DNA of 64,000 nucleotides, taken from NCBI GenBank assembly GCA_032629725.1, contig JAFEVB010000002.1, forward strand, positions 1-64,000, read 5' to 3'. The notes beneath the pieces are model-generated. The model made no database searches. It saw only the letters and a list, made by a program, of their open reading frames with translations, and was not told the origin of the DNA. Origin of the DNA: Gremmenia infestans. Its lineage: Eukaryota; Ascomycota; Leotiomycetes; Helotiales; Hamatocanthoscyphaceae. This document shows, piece after piece, positions 10,738 through 22,485 of the stretch. Both the position numbers and the translations under genes were made by a program. Within the stretch, counting starts at the first letter, position 1; every line of letters starts with the position of its first letter.

Positions 10738-13542
10738 TCATATCTTTTGATAGAACAACAGGTAAGCAACCTTATTGTCCTTGACCGAGAATTTCTCACT
10801 CTTGGCCTTGGGCGTCGAGGTAGAGGTACCGTTGACTACATTCGACCACTTCTTACCTGGCCCGCTTGCCTGCTTCCACCCGTCATTCGGGGTCGACTCT
10901 TCTTCATCATTGATTGAAGAGAACATGTTGCCTGATGATGGAGTGTCCTTCTTGTGGGCTTCCAGTGCAGCAGCGAGTACCTTTGGATCCTCCTCACTTC
11001 CTCCCTCAGCAACATCCTCACTCCTGACTCTTCTAATCACTGTATCGTCAAGTCTAATCCACTCACGCCCATCTTGCCTTCGAACATCCACCGTATAATG
11101 ACCGCCACTTGCGTTCTTGCCGTGGTGGTAGACTACTGCAATCAGGCGATATTTGGGGAGTCCACCATGAGCATATACGCCTCGCTTCTGTCGTGGAAAG
11201 ACCTCCTTGGGGATCTCAAGCTCCAGGGGATAGCCCACCTTCTTCCATATCTTCTGTGTTCCACCGGCGTTGTCGTATTGGAATCGCTTCAAATGCAGAA
11301 TGAGAACAGGAGGTAATGTCTCGATGAATACTTGCTTCGTAGCAGTTACGTTAGGTCCTTTGGGTGATTTGAAGTCACCATGCAATGCCTCGGATCGGGT
11401 GAGACCCTTGAGCGCATCGACGATATTATTGACGTTGGGCGCGCCAATGTCAAGCTGCAAAGGCTGGTATGGCTCAAGGGTAACGGAGTCTTTCAAGCCC
11501 GGAACTCGAAGTTCAGATCTGAGATTGCCGCCAAAAATCTTGGTAATTGGAGAACCAGTGACAATGGTACCAGAAGACCTCGTAATTGCAGCCTTTTGTT
11601 TTGGCCCAACCTCCAGCCAACCATTTTCCTTGGCCAAAATTGAGCCTGCAATACTGGCAGTATCGCTCGTAGGAGACGATGGGCCGTTGGTAGGGGTTGC
11701 AATAGCTGAAGTCGCATTCGATGTGCTAGCTCGCATAACCTGTACGCATTCATCGTGAAGTCCTTCAAGTAGAAAGCCAAGAAACTCCTCGGCATCTTGT
11801 TGATGACCTCGCTAAACAGAATTAGTTGACGCATCCAACAGACGTATTGGTTACTTACTCTCATGCTCGAGAATCTTGGCAATCTCTTAATGACATCGTA
11901 GACGAAATCGGGGGTGAAGGGCTCGCCATGTTGTTCAAGTTCTCCTTCCTTGAGCCGCAGCTTCAATTGCTCGACTGAGGTTGCAGAGTCAATGATGGGA
12001 AATTCTCGCATGAACATGATCCTATATTAGTGGTTAGGAATGTTGTCCCGAACGGAAAGATTAGACTTACATAGCATCAATCAGTGGAGTTTCGCTCTTG
12101 AAACTATATGTTGTCTGCTTGCCAACCTGGTTGAGAAATGTAAAGAAAGGATCGCAGAAAACGAGAACTTGCAATACCTAGAAGCCGTTAGACAAGACTT
12201 CGCGCAACGGTAGGTCAGATACTTACAGAATTCATGTAGCACATATTGCCAGTGTTGACCAATCCTCGGGGCTCCAAAAAAGATACTTTGGCATCATTAG
12301 AAACAGCACTGAAAGAACGCAATGCCTCAACCAGAGATTCCGCATTGGACTTGGAGTTTCCAGAGACAGCTTCAGCTCCTGATCCACTTGTGGGATGTGC
12401 ATTTGCAGAAGCATTGGGGTTGAAAAGACCAGTCCAAAGCTTTGGGGTTTTCCAAGCTTGAGGAGATTCCACCACTGTCTCCTCTATCGGGCCTTGATTA
12501 TTCCCAGCTTCGGTATCCTTCTGTGTGATTTCTACCGCTGGGTGTTCTGGTTGGACTTCCTCGGCAGCTTTGTGAGTAGCTTGCTTTGAGGTATCTCGAG
12601 GTGCAGATTTCGGCAATGCAGATATAATTGGTACGGCAGGAACGGTAGGCTTCCTCGTTGGTTTTGCGGCCAAGGGTGTGATATCCCCATCAGCTGTAGT
12701 GGACGTCTGTTGTATCGAGGATGGAGTTGTGGGGGTGGTTGAGCTGGTTCCTTCGGATTGGGGGTGGTTTGTAGATGGTGTCTCGGGACGAGGAATAGCT
12801 GCGTCTGATGTTTCGGCTGAGGAGGTTTCTTCGGTATTCAACGTTTTCCCCAATTGGTTCTGAGGGAGCTTTACTGATTCGGCTGGAAGTTCTGACGTAG
12901 GTTTCCTTCTTCTTCTAGATCGCTTAGTCGGCCATGGAAGGTCAGGTCTCGAAAACCAAGGTAACTGAGCGTGAATTAGTATATTATACATAAACCTACG
13001 GAGGGTAAACTTACTGGTGCCCGAAAAGGCTGGCGTGGGGGTGAAGCTGGAGGTGCTTGAGGAGGTGATATAGGTGCCGCACTCAAAGCTGGCTGGGGTG
13101 TTGGGGGGGTCATAGGTCCAGGAACGGTGTGCGTCGATTGTGTAGAGGAAGGGGTCTGTGGAGGAGGCGGCGCTTGATATGAGCTTGCGACAACGGGCGA
13201 TTGTTGCGGTCGTGGAGGATAGGACTGTTGTTGGGGAATTGGTGGACGGGGGAAATGTTGCATCTGGGGCGGAGGCGGAGATTGAATATATGGAGGATAT
13301 GGACCGTACTGCTGGTGAGGCATACCGGTATTGTGGTATTGGGGAGGCATTTGCTGGTGTTGTGGATAGAAGTTCGCGTTGTACGGATTCGCATATGGAT
13401 TGTACATTTGCGGCCCAGGACCCGGAGGATAAGGTTGCTGATTGTGGTTGTTGTGGTGATGCTGGCTCTGGTTATACGGCCTCCTCCTGCTCATATCTGA
13501 CGGCATGACTTGCCCTGCCGGCAGATGACGGCCGTTCATCAT
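10738..13542 (-). CDS. Ubp3/USP10-like ubiquitin C-terminal hydrolase
   Basis: Cysteine protease that removes ubiquitin from proteins. Five exons: 13542-13015, 12964-12227, 12177-12071, 12021-11859 and 11811-10738, all in phase, encode 869 residues. Residues 1-175 are a Pro/Gln/Tyr/His-rich low-complexity tail. Next is a Ser/Thr/Pro linker, then the USP Cys box GLVNTGNMCYMNS with Cys418. QQDAEEFLGFLLEGLHDE follows, then LPPVLILHLKRFQYD and the His box GKNASGGHYTVDV with His750. The frame ends in VAYLLFYQK. The low-complexity N-terminus with a C-terminal catalytic domain fits the Ubp3/USP10 subgroup, which acts with a Bre5/G3BP-type cofactor in ribophagy and vesicle traffic; that partner is not in the window. 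The gene is divergent from the RING protein gene. Family assignment is firm, subgroup moderate. Confidence 0.88.
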
Positions 13543-14488
13543 GCCGGCGTGGGAGGATGGGGGGTGAGGTTGAGGTTATCCCAAACTGGCCGCGTTCTCG
13601 GTTTCGTTCTGGGGGCTGCGCGGCGCAGGGTTGTCGAGGTAAGATGGGGGCTTTTCGGAGAATGGGTACATTCAGCTATTATCAAAGTACGCGCTTACGC
13701 AATGTACGACGTAGGGATGAAGAGTCGAGAGGTTGTGATATTGGTAGAAGCAGCGCGTGTTGTTGTCGCATGAGTATTGAGAGCAACGCAGCTTTCTGAG
13801 TATTCCCAAAATTATGGACCCGGCGACCGAGCCAGAGGATGACTGATGCACGCACGAGTGGGTCGAGTGGGTGGTCACGACTGTATTTTGATTTATATTC
13901 ATATTACAGGATTTAGTTGGTAAGTTACCTTTTATCTATAAATCAATTATATAGTATGATTAAAAACACTTCCCAATTTGCAAATTCTTTGCCAACGAGC
14001 AAGCAATATCAAACGGAATAATAGCTTCTTGCCCTTTTGATGACGGATAAACTGCCGGCTACCGAATCGATGTTCCGCCCCGCCAGACAACGAAGTGACT
14101 CCCACCCCACTCCACTCCACTCACTCCCTCCTTCTCTCCCCCTCTCCATATCAACAACCAGCGCCATCTGGCGTCTGCTTTGCAATTATCTAAGCTCACT
14201 CTTCCCCCACTTCTAACGTTCGAGGGGACTGGCAGTTTGGTGCTTCTCTTTCATTCAGTTCTTTGATATTACGCCGCCACCTTGGGCTAATATCTACATT
14301 TACATCTACACCTACACTACTACCCAGCAAGTACCCAAGACTCTAGTCAGTCCCGCCATCAACACGCCTTGCGGATATACCCAACCCTTTCGACTGTATT
14401 CATTCACCAGATACGTCTGTAGAAGGGTGTCCAATCCCATATTTGGCAGTCTCCTGTCCAGCGAAGCGCCCATCAAACCAGCTCGACA
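13543..14488. promoter_or_regulatory. Divergent promoter, deubiquitinase and RING gene
   Basis: Gene-free 0.95 kb. The part before the RING gene (14090-14480) is strongly pyrimidine-rich (repeated CACTCC, CTCCCTCC, CTACAC), typical of fungal transcribed leaders. No intron or uORF was confidently placed. Confidence 0.45.
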
Positions 14489-16728
14489 ATGACTTCTGCT
14501 CCCCCAAACGCGTCAACATCTGGTGGGAAATCACTCAATATCTCATCCCATTCGCCTCTCCAGCAGCACCAAACTTCCATCACTTATCCTGCCTTTGACT
14601 CGAGTTCTAGACGTTCTAGCCACCAGTCCAGTCCTATACATACTTCTGCCCGGAACAATCAGGTCCGCAAGAAGCACCACAAGAACTTCACAAAGCCAAG
14701 ACTTGGAAACGACGACGAAATGGCGGAATCTGTAAGGTTACCAACCCAAGACCACGGCCGGTACTAACGGCAAGTAGGGTGCCATGAGAAATGCCAATAG
14801 CCGCCGGGGTCAAACCTCTATCACCCATCTTATGAACTTCACTCTTCCCCCTCGACCTCAAGATTACCGAAACACCATTGCTCGCGGAACACGCAGAGGG
14901 AACATCTATGGTATTGGGTCCGGCCACCATTCCAGCGATAAGGCAAGGTGCGTCATGCTCCATGTCCCAAATTGGCTCATCTAATTCAAACAGATACATA
15001 CATGCCAACTACCGCTTCATTGTGAAACCCTACGGTAATTATAAGCTGCAAGCCGTCAATGCCGATCAGCACCTCGACTGGAATGATGTCTTACAAATTC
15101 TCGCCTCTTCAGTATCTCAAGAAGCATCATGTCCAATTTGCCTCTCGCATCCTGTAGCACCAAGGATGGCAAAATGCGGTCATATATTCTGTTTGCCTTG
15201 CCTTATCCGCTACATGCATTCTACCGACGAGACAAATCCGCTCCCGGAAAAGAAGGCGCGCTGGAAAAAATGCCCGATTTGTTGGGATTCAGTGTATATT
15301 TCGGAGACGAAACCTGTGAGGTGGTACACGGGGCAAGAAGGGGCTTCACCACGGGAGGGAGACGATGTTGTGCTAAGACTTGTAATGAGGCAGCCGGGAA
15401 GCACTCTCGCTCTTCCGCGAGATGGAGCCGATGCGCTCGGCAAAGCGGAAGATATTCCTTGGTATTTTGCTGCAGAAGTCACCGATTATGCTCGAATCAT
15501 GAAGGGCAGTGAGGAGTATATGTTGGAACAATACGATAATGAGATCGAGGAACTGAAACTTCAAGAGAACGAGGACGAGTTGATGTTTGGCGAAGAGCCC
15601 GAGTGGACGAAAAAAGCCGTCAATGCTGTCAACGCTGCAAAAGAGAACATAAGGGGAGTCGGTGATCCACCATTAATGCCCAAACAACCGGCAGAGAAGA
15701 AACCGAAGCGACAACCTATTCAGTTCAAACCGATCGAGAACGTGCCCGAAATGTACTTCATCGAAAACTCCTCGCAGTCAGGTCTTGACCTGCCCATTTT
15801 GCCGACTCCGATCTCCGATTCTTCTGAGCAGCAGATCGCCGCTAAACAAAATCAGGCTCCCAAACCCCTGTATCAACATACTTCAAATGAAGCCCATCGC
15901 CCCGATGATCCGTACTTTTTCTACCAAGGTTTACTCCACTACTATCTTGCCCCCCTTGATATTCGAATCTTGAAATCTGCTTTTGGCAACTTTGCGTCTT
16001 TCCCTTCCACTCTCCTTCCTCGCGTTGAGCGCGTTTCTACAGGTCACATAATGGATGATGAATTACGAAAACGAACGAAATATCTTTCCCACCTCCCCTA
16101 CGGCTGCGAAGTGGGCTTTCTTGAATGTAATTGGACCGATGTCGTTGACCCTGAAATTTTAGAACAGTTCCTACCAGAGATTGAGAAAAGAAGGAAGCGA
16201 AATAGAGACAAAGAGAATCGAGAAGAGAAGGATAGATTACGGGCCGAGAAAGCGGAAGATGAGGCGCGATGGGCGACTGCGAGAAGGAAACGACCGATTA
16301 TGCCTACAGAAAATTTCTCCGAGGACGACTTCCATCCCTTAGCTTCTTCATCACTTGATGCTACAAATGCATCTCCGCCGTGGGCTACTCGGCAAGGGTC
16401 ATCATTCGCATCTCTTGCATCCCCTTCTACAAGCCCGAGTGCCCCGAGGACTGTGTGGGGAACTACAGTGATTGCGCCAGCATCCCCCGACTTCCAACCC
16501 CAGCAATTGGAGAACGATGGTGATGATGGGTGGTTACATTCTTGGGAGCAAGAATTACTTGCCGAGAACGAGCTCATTGCGCAGGTTCAAGCAACTTCGT
16601 TAGGCAGCCAGGAGAATCAGAAGGTTGGACTGGGCGGACCTGTAAGTGGAGGTGGAGGGCAGCAAGGAAAGAAGAAGAAGGCGAAGAAAATCACACTCAT
16701 GAGCACGAATGCTCGAAGAGCGGCTTGA
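14489..16728 (+). CDS. RNF10/Mag2-like RING E3 ubiquitin ligase
   Basis: Three exons (14489-14731, 14778-14947, 14994-16728) with 46-bp introns encode 715 residues. The N-terminal third is Ser-rich and basic, and is followed by HLMNFTLPPR and YIHANYRFIVKPYGNY. A C3HC4 RING then spans about residues 183-240 (CPICLSHPVAPRMAKCGHIFC ... CLIRYM ... KKCPICWD). This order (MNF motif, ANYRF block, WDDVLQ-like segment, RING) is that of RNF10 and yeast Mag2. In yeast and human that family monoubiquitinates 40S ribosomal proteins on stalled ribosomes. The C-terminal part has a charged coiled stretch (KRRKRNRDKENREEK) and a Lys-rich end. The neighbour on the other strand is a Ubp3/USP10-like enzyme, which in other species removes the same type of 40S mark. 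The pairing is noted as a finding. Confidence 0.87.
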
Positions 16729-17442
16729 ATAGCGCATGGTCGGCGTTTCAGGAATGCTTTCGGACTCGTATTGCTATAACATTAAACATACTGGCATATA
16801 AGGGAACGTGCACTTTGCAATGGTCTTGTATTAGAAACATACAAAGGATAGCACAGATACGTTAACCTGTATTCGCAGAATGATACATCAACATGTGCTA
16901 ACATTTGACTCATAGTTTATCCCTGCGCGTTTGTCTTCTTCATAATGTACCAAGTGGTGAAATTACTCCGTCTTACGTTTGCCTTTTCTGCTTCTTCCAC
17001 CGCGCAAATGTGTCTAATCTACCCTTGGATTTGTCAGACTAGCTCTAAGGTTGCCGTGCGGCATAGATGACCCCAGGCCAAACCCCATTTCCCTGAGTCA
17101 CACCGAACGAAGGCTTTGTTTCTCCTTCTATTATTCGCCAAATATGTTTTGCGTTTATAAGGAAGCATGTTGCTTGCCGTAAGAAGATCAACCGGCATTT
17201 GTGCGACACGGAGTACGGTGCATTCTCAATCTCCGAAGACCAGTAATTGGTCGACTAGAGAAAGTTGACGCGAGTTGAACCAATCCACGTGATAGCGCGT
17301 TCAACTTATATACTGTCGCGAAACACCCTTTGTCAATATTTAATCCTTACATCAACTCACCTCATCAATCATCTTCATCTACTTTGTCCTCACATCAAGC
17401 AAAATATATCAATCCAATTCCCTACCTCGAACCGATATCAAC
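16729..17442. other. Intergenic stretch
   Basis: Downstream region of the RING gene and promoter plus pyrimidine-rich leader of the glyoxalase-fold gene (17330-17440). No gene or repeat recognised. Confidence 0.45.
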
Positions 17443-17887
17443 ATGCCGATCGCACACATGAGCATCAATGTCGCCGACTTCGACGCAACCAAAGCTTTCT
17501 ATAGCGCGGCGCTCGCTCCACTCAACTACAAAGTAGCCATGGAATTCCCTGGCTCCGTCGGATTTGGGGTCGCTGGCGACAGGAGTGATTTCTGGCTTGT
17601 TTCCAGCAAGGGACAGAAAGTGCCGCCGGTGCATACGGCGTTCCTCGGGCAGAGTGAAGAGATGGTTCAGCAGTTTCATGCCGCTTGTTTGTAAGTTACC
17701 ATCTCCTGTCCTATATTTATCTGGAGTAAAGGATGCCAGGTTAAATAGATGGTTGAATAGGAAAGCGGGTGCGACTTGTAATGGGCTTCCCGGACTTAGA
17801 CCGCAGTATGGACCGGATTACTATGCTTCCTTCATCACGGATTTGGAGGGTAATAATATGGAGTGTGTTTATTTTAAGCCGCAGTAG
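17443..17887 (+). CDS. Glyoxalase/bleomycin-resistance (VOC) fold protein
   Basis: Two exons, 17443-17690 and 17761-17887, with a 70-bp intron (GTAAGT...TAG), encode 124 residues, the size of a single-domain VOC protein. The start MPIAHMSINVADFDATKAFY is the typical first beta-alpha unit, with a His at residue 5. The second half shows KAGAT.NG.PGLRPQYGPDYY and DLEGNNMECV, where the Glu is the usual metal ligand. Members include small dioxygenases, isomerases and resistance proteins, so the substrate cannot be told. The protein is probably cytosolic, as it has no signal peptide. There is no cluster context that would suggest a substrate. Confidence 0.88.
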
Positions 17888-18731
17888 AGTAGCAAGCTAG
17901 AGGTCAAGTGGTTGGAAATCTCGAAAATGTGGATCCTGCCCCATATATGATCGCTTCGCGTAGTATTAGGGCAATAGAAAATAGTACAAACATCCAACGG
18001 GATATTATCTAGTGGTTCCTACACCGAAATTCCTACATATCATTTGTACCTTTCTATGCGGCCCATAGTGGGTAATAATTAAGTTGGAGGTGGAGTTATT
18101 AGCAGTAGAAGTCCAGGTCTCTGAATACTTCACTTAAGTGGAATGGATTCTAATTTTAGTAGCAATTTTACAATGGATCAATGTATCCACATAAACAGGT
18201 CAAGGTCTCGTTTATTTTCTAGAGACCATTTCGAATACTTTTACTCTTTTAGATATCTAGCCTAGTTAGGTATCTATAAACACGCTTTATATAACACCGA
18301 TATTAATATACTTTAAATTATCAAAGTAATAAGTTATTCATATGGTTCTTTATTTATACTATTAATCCTTCTTAGGAGCCACAGCTCCTACTCGTAGCAT
18401 ATTACTCTTTCCGGTAACATAATCGCGCTAATATTTACGTAGGCGTTTGGATTATAGATATGCGTATCCATAGTCATGGGTTAAAATAAAATCTACCCAC
18501 TCAAAGGATTTTGTTTAAGTTTTACACCTTCCCCGAATCCTTGAATCCTGTTATTTCAGCCCTCAGACTTTTACCTTAAGTATGGATAACATAGTCATAG
18601 CCCTCGATGGTCTTTCGCGGGATACTTATCTGGTCCTGCACATAAAAATTCCTTGGATTGCTTTTATATTTGTCTTCGACTTCAAGCTTCCTCTTTCGCC
18701 GCACTTTCATTCCTTAAGCTGACTTTTGACC
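17888..18731. other. AT-rich intergenic stretch
   Basis: Gene-free 0.84 kb. The segment 18180-18480 is strongly AT-rich with many TA dinucleotides and no open frame, and may be decayed repeat DNA. It marks the border between the housekeeping block and the accessory block. Confidence 0.5.
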
Positions 18732-21700
18732 ATGAAGCTCAGTACCCTCACCACTCTTTTAAGCTCTTTAGCAACAAGTTATGCCTCCCCGTCGTATATA
18801 CTGGATTCTTCATGTGCCGCATTCGAGGATGTTTTAACCTCGGGCTTCAAAGGAGCATTTGTTCTCGCTCAAGCGGGGGCAGATGCAATGGATAATGTTG
18901 CGGCTTCAGTTGATTTTGACTCAGACGCGTGGAAGGCCCAAAGAGACCTCGTCGACTATATGTTCCATGACGCGCTGACAGATGAGGGGGCTCCCAATAT
19001 CGATGCGACCAATCCTAATGTATTTAAACCTTTTCTTTGTTTTCCTAAAGATTTAGTTATACTCTAGGGCTGCGCAGCTGCCGTTTATTCTCCTAAAGAA
19101 ACCAAAGACTGACAATGTGTTATTGCAGTGGAAAATTGCGAGAGAAGTGTTCACCTCGATCCTTCAATATAATAATAATAATGGTGAACCCACGCAAGCA
19201 CCTCCAACAGAGCAATATGCTTCCCTCCCCTCGGATAACCTCATCGTCTTTTGCGACCATACACGCTTTGATATGAACCGCGACTGTGACCATAATGTTA
19301 AAGATGGAAGTGCCTGTGATACATATACATTAATAAGTGTTCCAATGGACCGGAATTTCCAAAACTGCCAGGCGCTCGACAACTCGATAGAAGCTTGGGT
19401 ACAGGAATTGACTCACTTAGGACATGATCGTGCTACCACGATGCAGTTATGCAACGGCTTATTATCACAAATATACGATGCAAAGTACAACACCTTGCAA
19501 GATATGGGAAACGCTCCGAGTCTGGCGCGCGATTGGGCAAAGTTCAAATCAGCCAACAACATCGACGTACTTCCTATGGATCTCGCTGCCACGTTCGATC
19601 TTGTCTTGACACACGAACTGTCACATGCTATAAGAAAGCCCACTACTGACCTGGCATACGGATGGGACCCTTCGTACAGACTAGGCAGCGTCCAGAACGC
19701 CGATAACGTTGCCTTCTTTGCTCTTGGGGCAGATATGATTTCTCCCAAGAATGGCGCTCAAGCTCAACGACCAATGGAAGATGGAACAATTCAAGTCCTT
19801 GCTGGATTCTCGAGACGAGAACGAGACTATCATAGCGGTAATATCCCTTTTGGACCCCGAGCGGCGGACCTGAATGTAACCTTGACTTCGTCTACAAGCC
19901 GCAATGCAGCAGTCTTGAGTACAGTTTCGAGTAGCAGGTTATCGTCATCATCAGAACAATCTTCGTCTTCTTCTTCACTCAGCCTTTCAAAAGCGGTCTC
20001 GAGTATCGACCTTCCAACACTTTCCACCAACCGCTCCTCAGGCCTCAGTACCAAGTCTTTGAGCTCTAACATAAATTCATCAAGTCACAGAGCATTGGAA
20101 AATCAAACAGTAATTACTACTAGTCTGTCATCAAGATCATCATCTTCCAGCTCCATATCTTCTTCAACATCTTTTCCTAATACAAAACAACATACCGTAA
20201 CGACATCTAAAGGGGACAACTACACTTCAAGCCACCCTTCATCTGGCCTTGCATCAACTGCCTCAGCGTCTACCCAGCCAATCCTAGTCATAAACTGGGA
20301 CAAGGTGACACCAATTACTACTTCTGGGGTGTCATCGGCCACCCATGACTCCCATGGATGGCCAATCATTCCAGTTGCTCACTGTTGGTTTTGTCCTCAC
20401 AATGGAGGTGGAGGTGAAGAAGGCGATGCTATTATTATTCCTAGTATCACAGGTATGTCCGAAAACCCACACCCTTCCTTTTCCTTGATTTCTCTTTTCT
20501 AAACTAAAGCTAATATGTTATCAGGCCCCGGTGTCCTTCCCCCGCCTTCGCCTGGTGTTGAGCCTCCGGTAGGATTATCAACAAATATGCCACCAATTAC
20601 GTTAAATGCAGCTGGAGATCCTACTTTTGCTTCAGTAGAACCCACTAGCCAGCCGACCAATTCCGCCACGTCTACGACTTCAGAATCCAAATCAAGTAGT
20701 TCCAGTCATTCTAGTAGCTCAAGCCATTCCATCAGTTCTTCCTCAGCTTCCCAAAATAGATCCTCGACTTCGGGATCCTCGACTTCAAGACCGATAGTAT
20801 ATACAGCAACACCTGTTTATGATTCTGGCAAAGCTGCGACATTTTGGACCGCGCAGCAAAGTATTCTATCAAAGTTAATAGCTGATAAGACCGACCCCTA
20901 TATCACTTGGTCCTCCAACACAACCTACGTGTCTACCAGCCGGACCGTAAGTGGCAAGGTCAATAGCGCAAATGCAACATCGACGACAAGTTCGACCTCT
21001 ACTTCGCAAACTGCTTTGAAATCTAAATCGTCCGTTAGTATTACAAAATCCGCAGAATCAAAGACAACAACAGAAGCAAAATCTAATAAGGTTACCTCAT
21101 CTTCCGGCGTCATAGCTATCGTTACGTCCTCCGTCAATAGCACAGCTCCAGTGATCACGTCATGCAGCTTATCTACTTACTCGGCTCTCAAATCAACCTA
21201 CTCCAAATATACAATCGATGTCCCAGCTTCGATAGGCTGTGCCTGCAATGATGGCTGGATGGCTGGCGTCGGCAGTATAGTCGGCTCAGATTCTTCTACG
21301 ACTTATACCTGTCAAGTTACATCAACACATATTGCTATTAGCACCGCAGCTCCTAAGCCTGTCACAAAAACATCTCAGTCTGTCACAAAATCCTCAGAGT
21401 CAGTTGCAACAAGTATGGAATCGCCTGCATACCAGACAGATAAATGCAAGCTGCATATCTTCCAAGTATCAAAGGATTATACGTCACCTTTATATGTACA
21501 GCTTAATACTACAGATCGCAATAACAAACTCCTTGCGAGTAAAGACTTCAAATTAAAATGGGGCGGCACTGCGATTATTCCTTCCGGCGATTCCGGAGTG
21601 GGACAAGATGTAAATGTCGACTTTACACAGGAAAAACACAGCAGCGCCAGCAGAAAGTTGCGACCCAGAGTAGGGGGGCCTGTGGAGGCGCCAGATTGGC

Positions 21701-21944
21701 AAGCTTGGATTGTTAGCATAGCGGTGGGGAGTACTAAATGGAATAGTACAGATACAAAAACGTCAGACCCGTATTGTAAAGTGGGTGACTGGGATAATGG
21801 CGACTTTGCGGACTTTTTAGATGGTATAATAACGCTGGGGGCGAACCAATTTTCACCGGTAAGTTCCTTTAATCTGGTCGATGGAAAGTTTGCAGATGCT
21901 GATTTAAACAGACTCGTCAGATGGATTGTTACTGGGAGTGCTAA
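18732..21944 (+). CDS. Large secreted Ser-rich zincin-like protein
   Basis: Four exons (18732-19019, 19129-20452, 20525-21858, 21912-21944) encode 992 residues. Residues 1-18 are a signal peptide (MKLSTLTTLLSSLATSYA). Domain 1 (about 20-330) resembles fungal M35-like zincins. It has HELSHA at 258-263, an HExxH zinc site, followed 24 residues on by NADNVAFFALGADM, which supplies a likely third ligand Asp. A long Ser/Thr-rich linker of about 450 residues, broken by a Pro-rich hinge, follows and is probably O-glycosylated. The C-terminal domain has a WDNGDF motif and ends SPTRQMDCYWEC. The last 53-bp intron was chosen because it has GTAAGT, a TGAT branch and a CAG, and gives that Cys-rich end. 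Unspliced reading would run to 22041. A second family member lies at 44.7 kb. Protease activity is untested. Confidence 0.72.
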
Positions 21945-22485
21945 GTGTCGTTTTCTGCAACTTGGGTCAGTGGTAAATAGATTTGAGAATGCCTTTGTAA
22001 ATAGAAGCACTGTTTTAAGGCAAAATAGAAACTTTATATAAGGAAGTTTCAGAATCATCTATTAAAATCATTAGGCTAGGCCTAAGAGTTAGATATAGCA
22101 AACTCTAGCTAAATAACTTATTTTGCAGAGTTATTTGCACATTTAGAGAGCGATCGAAACATTATCTGGTACTTAAATGCAGCAGATCACTGGATTATCA
22201 CCGTGAATACTCATAGAAAAAGCGGTACTTAAGTACAGGGGCTGAAAAGCTATGGTAATTCCCGTTTTCTCGCCTAAGTCTCTCCCGATCTTACATTTTT
22301 ATTGGTATTTCTGACTACGATACTCCGTACAGTAGCGAATGGTAAGGCAGAGCATGGTGAACCTATTTTTAGTATCTGACAATTAAGACGACAAGTTCAT
22401 CTGCGCTTCACAATCTCATCTCTTTTCAATTACGATTCGACTTTAACAGCTTCTGCGCATATAACCCGGAGGTCGTCTAAGCACC
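21945..22485. other. Intergenic stretch
   Basis: Downstream region of the zincin gene and promoter of the HET gene. AT-rich with no gene recognised. Confidence 0.5.

Noticed and set aside
21859..22041. Unspliced C-terminus of the large zincin gene
   Set aside because: A good GTAAGT...CAG intron of 53 bp is present, and the spliced form ends in a compact Cys motif. The unspliced tail has no such features.
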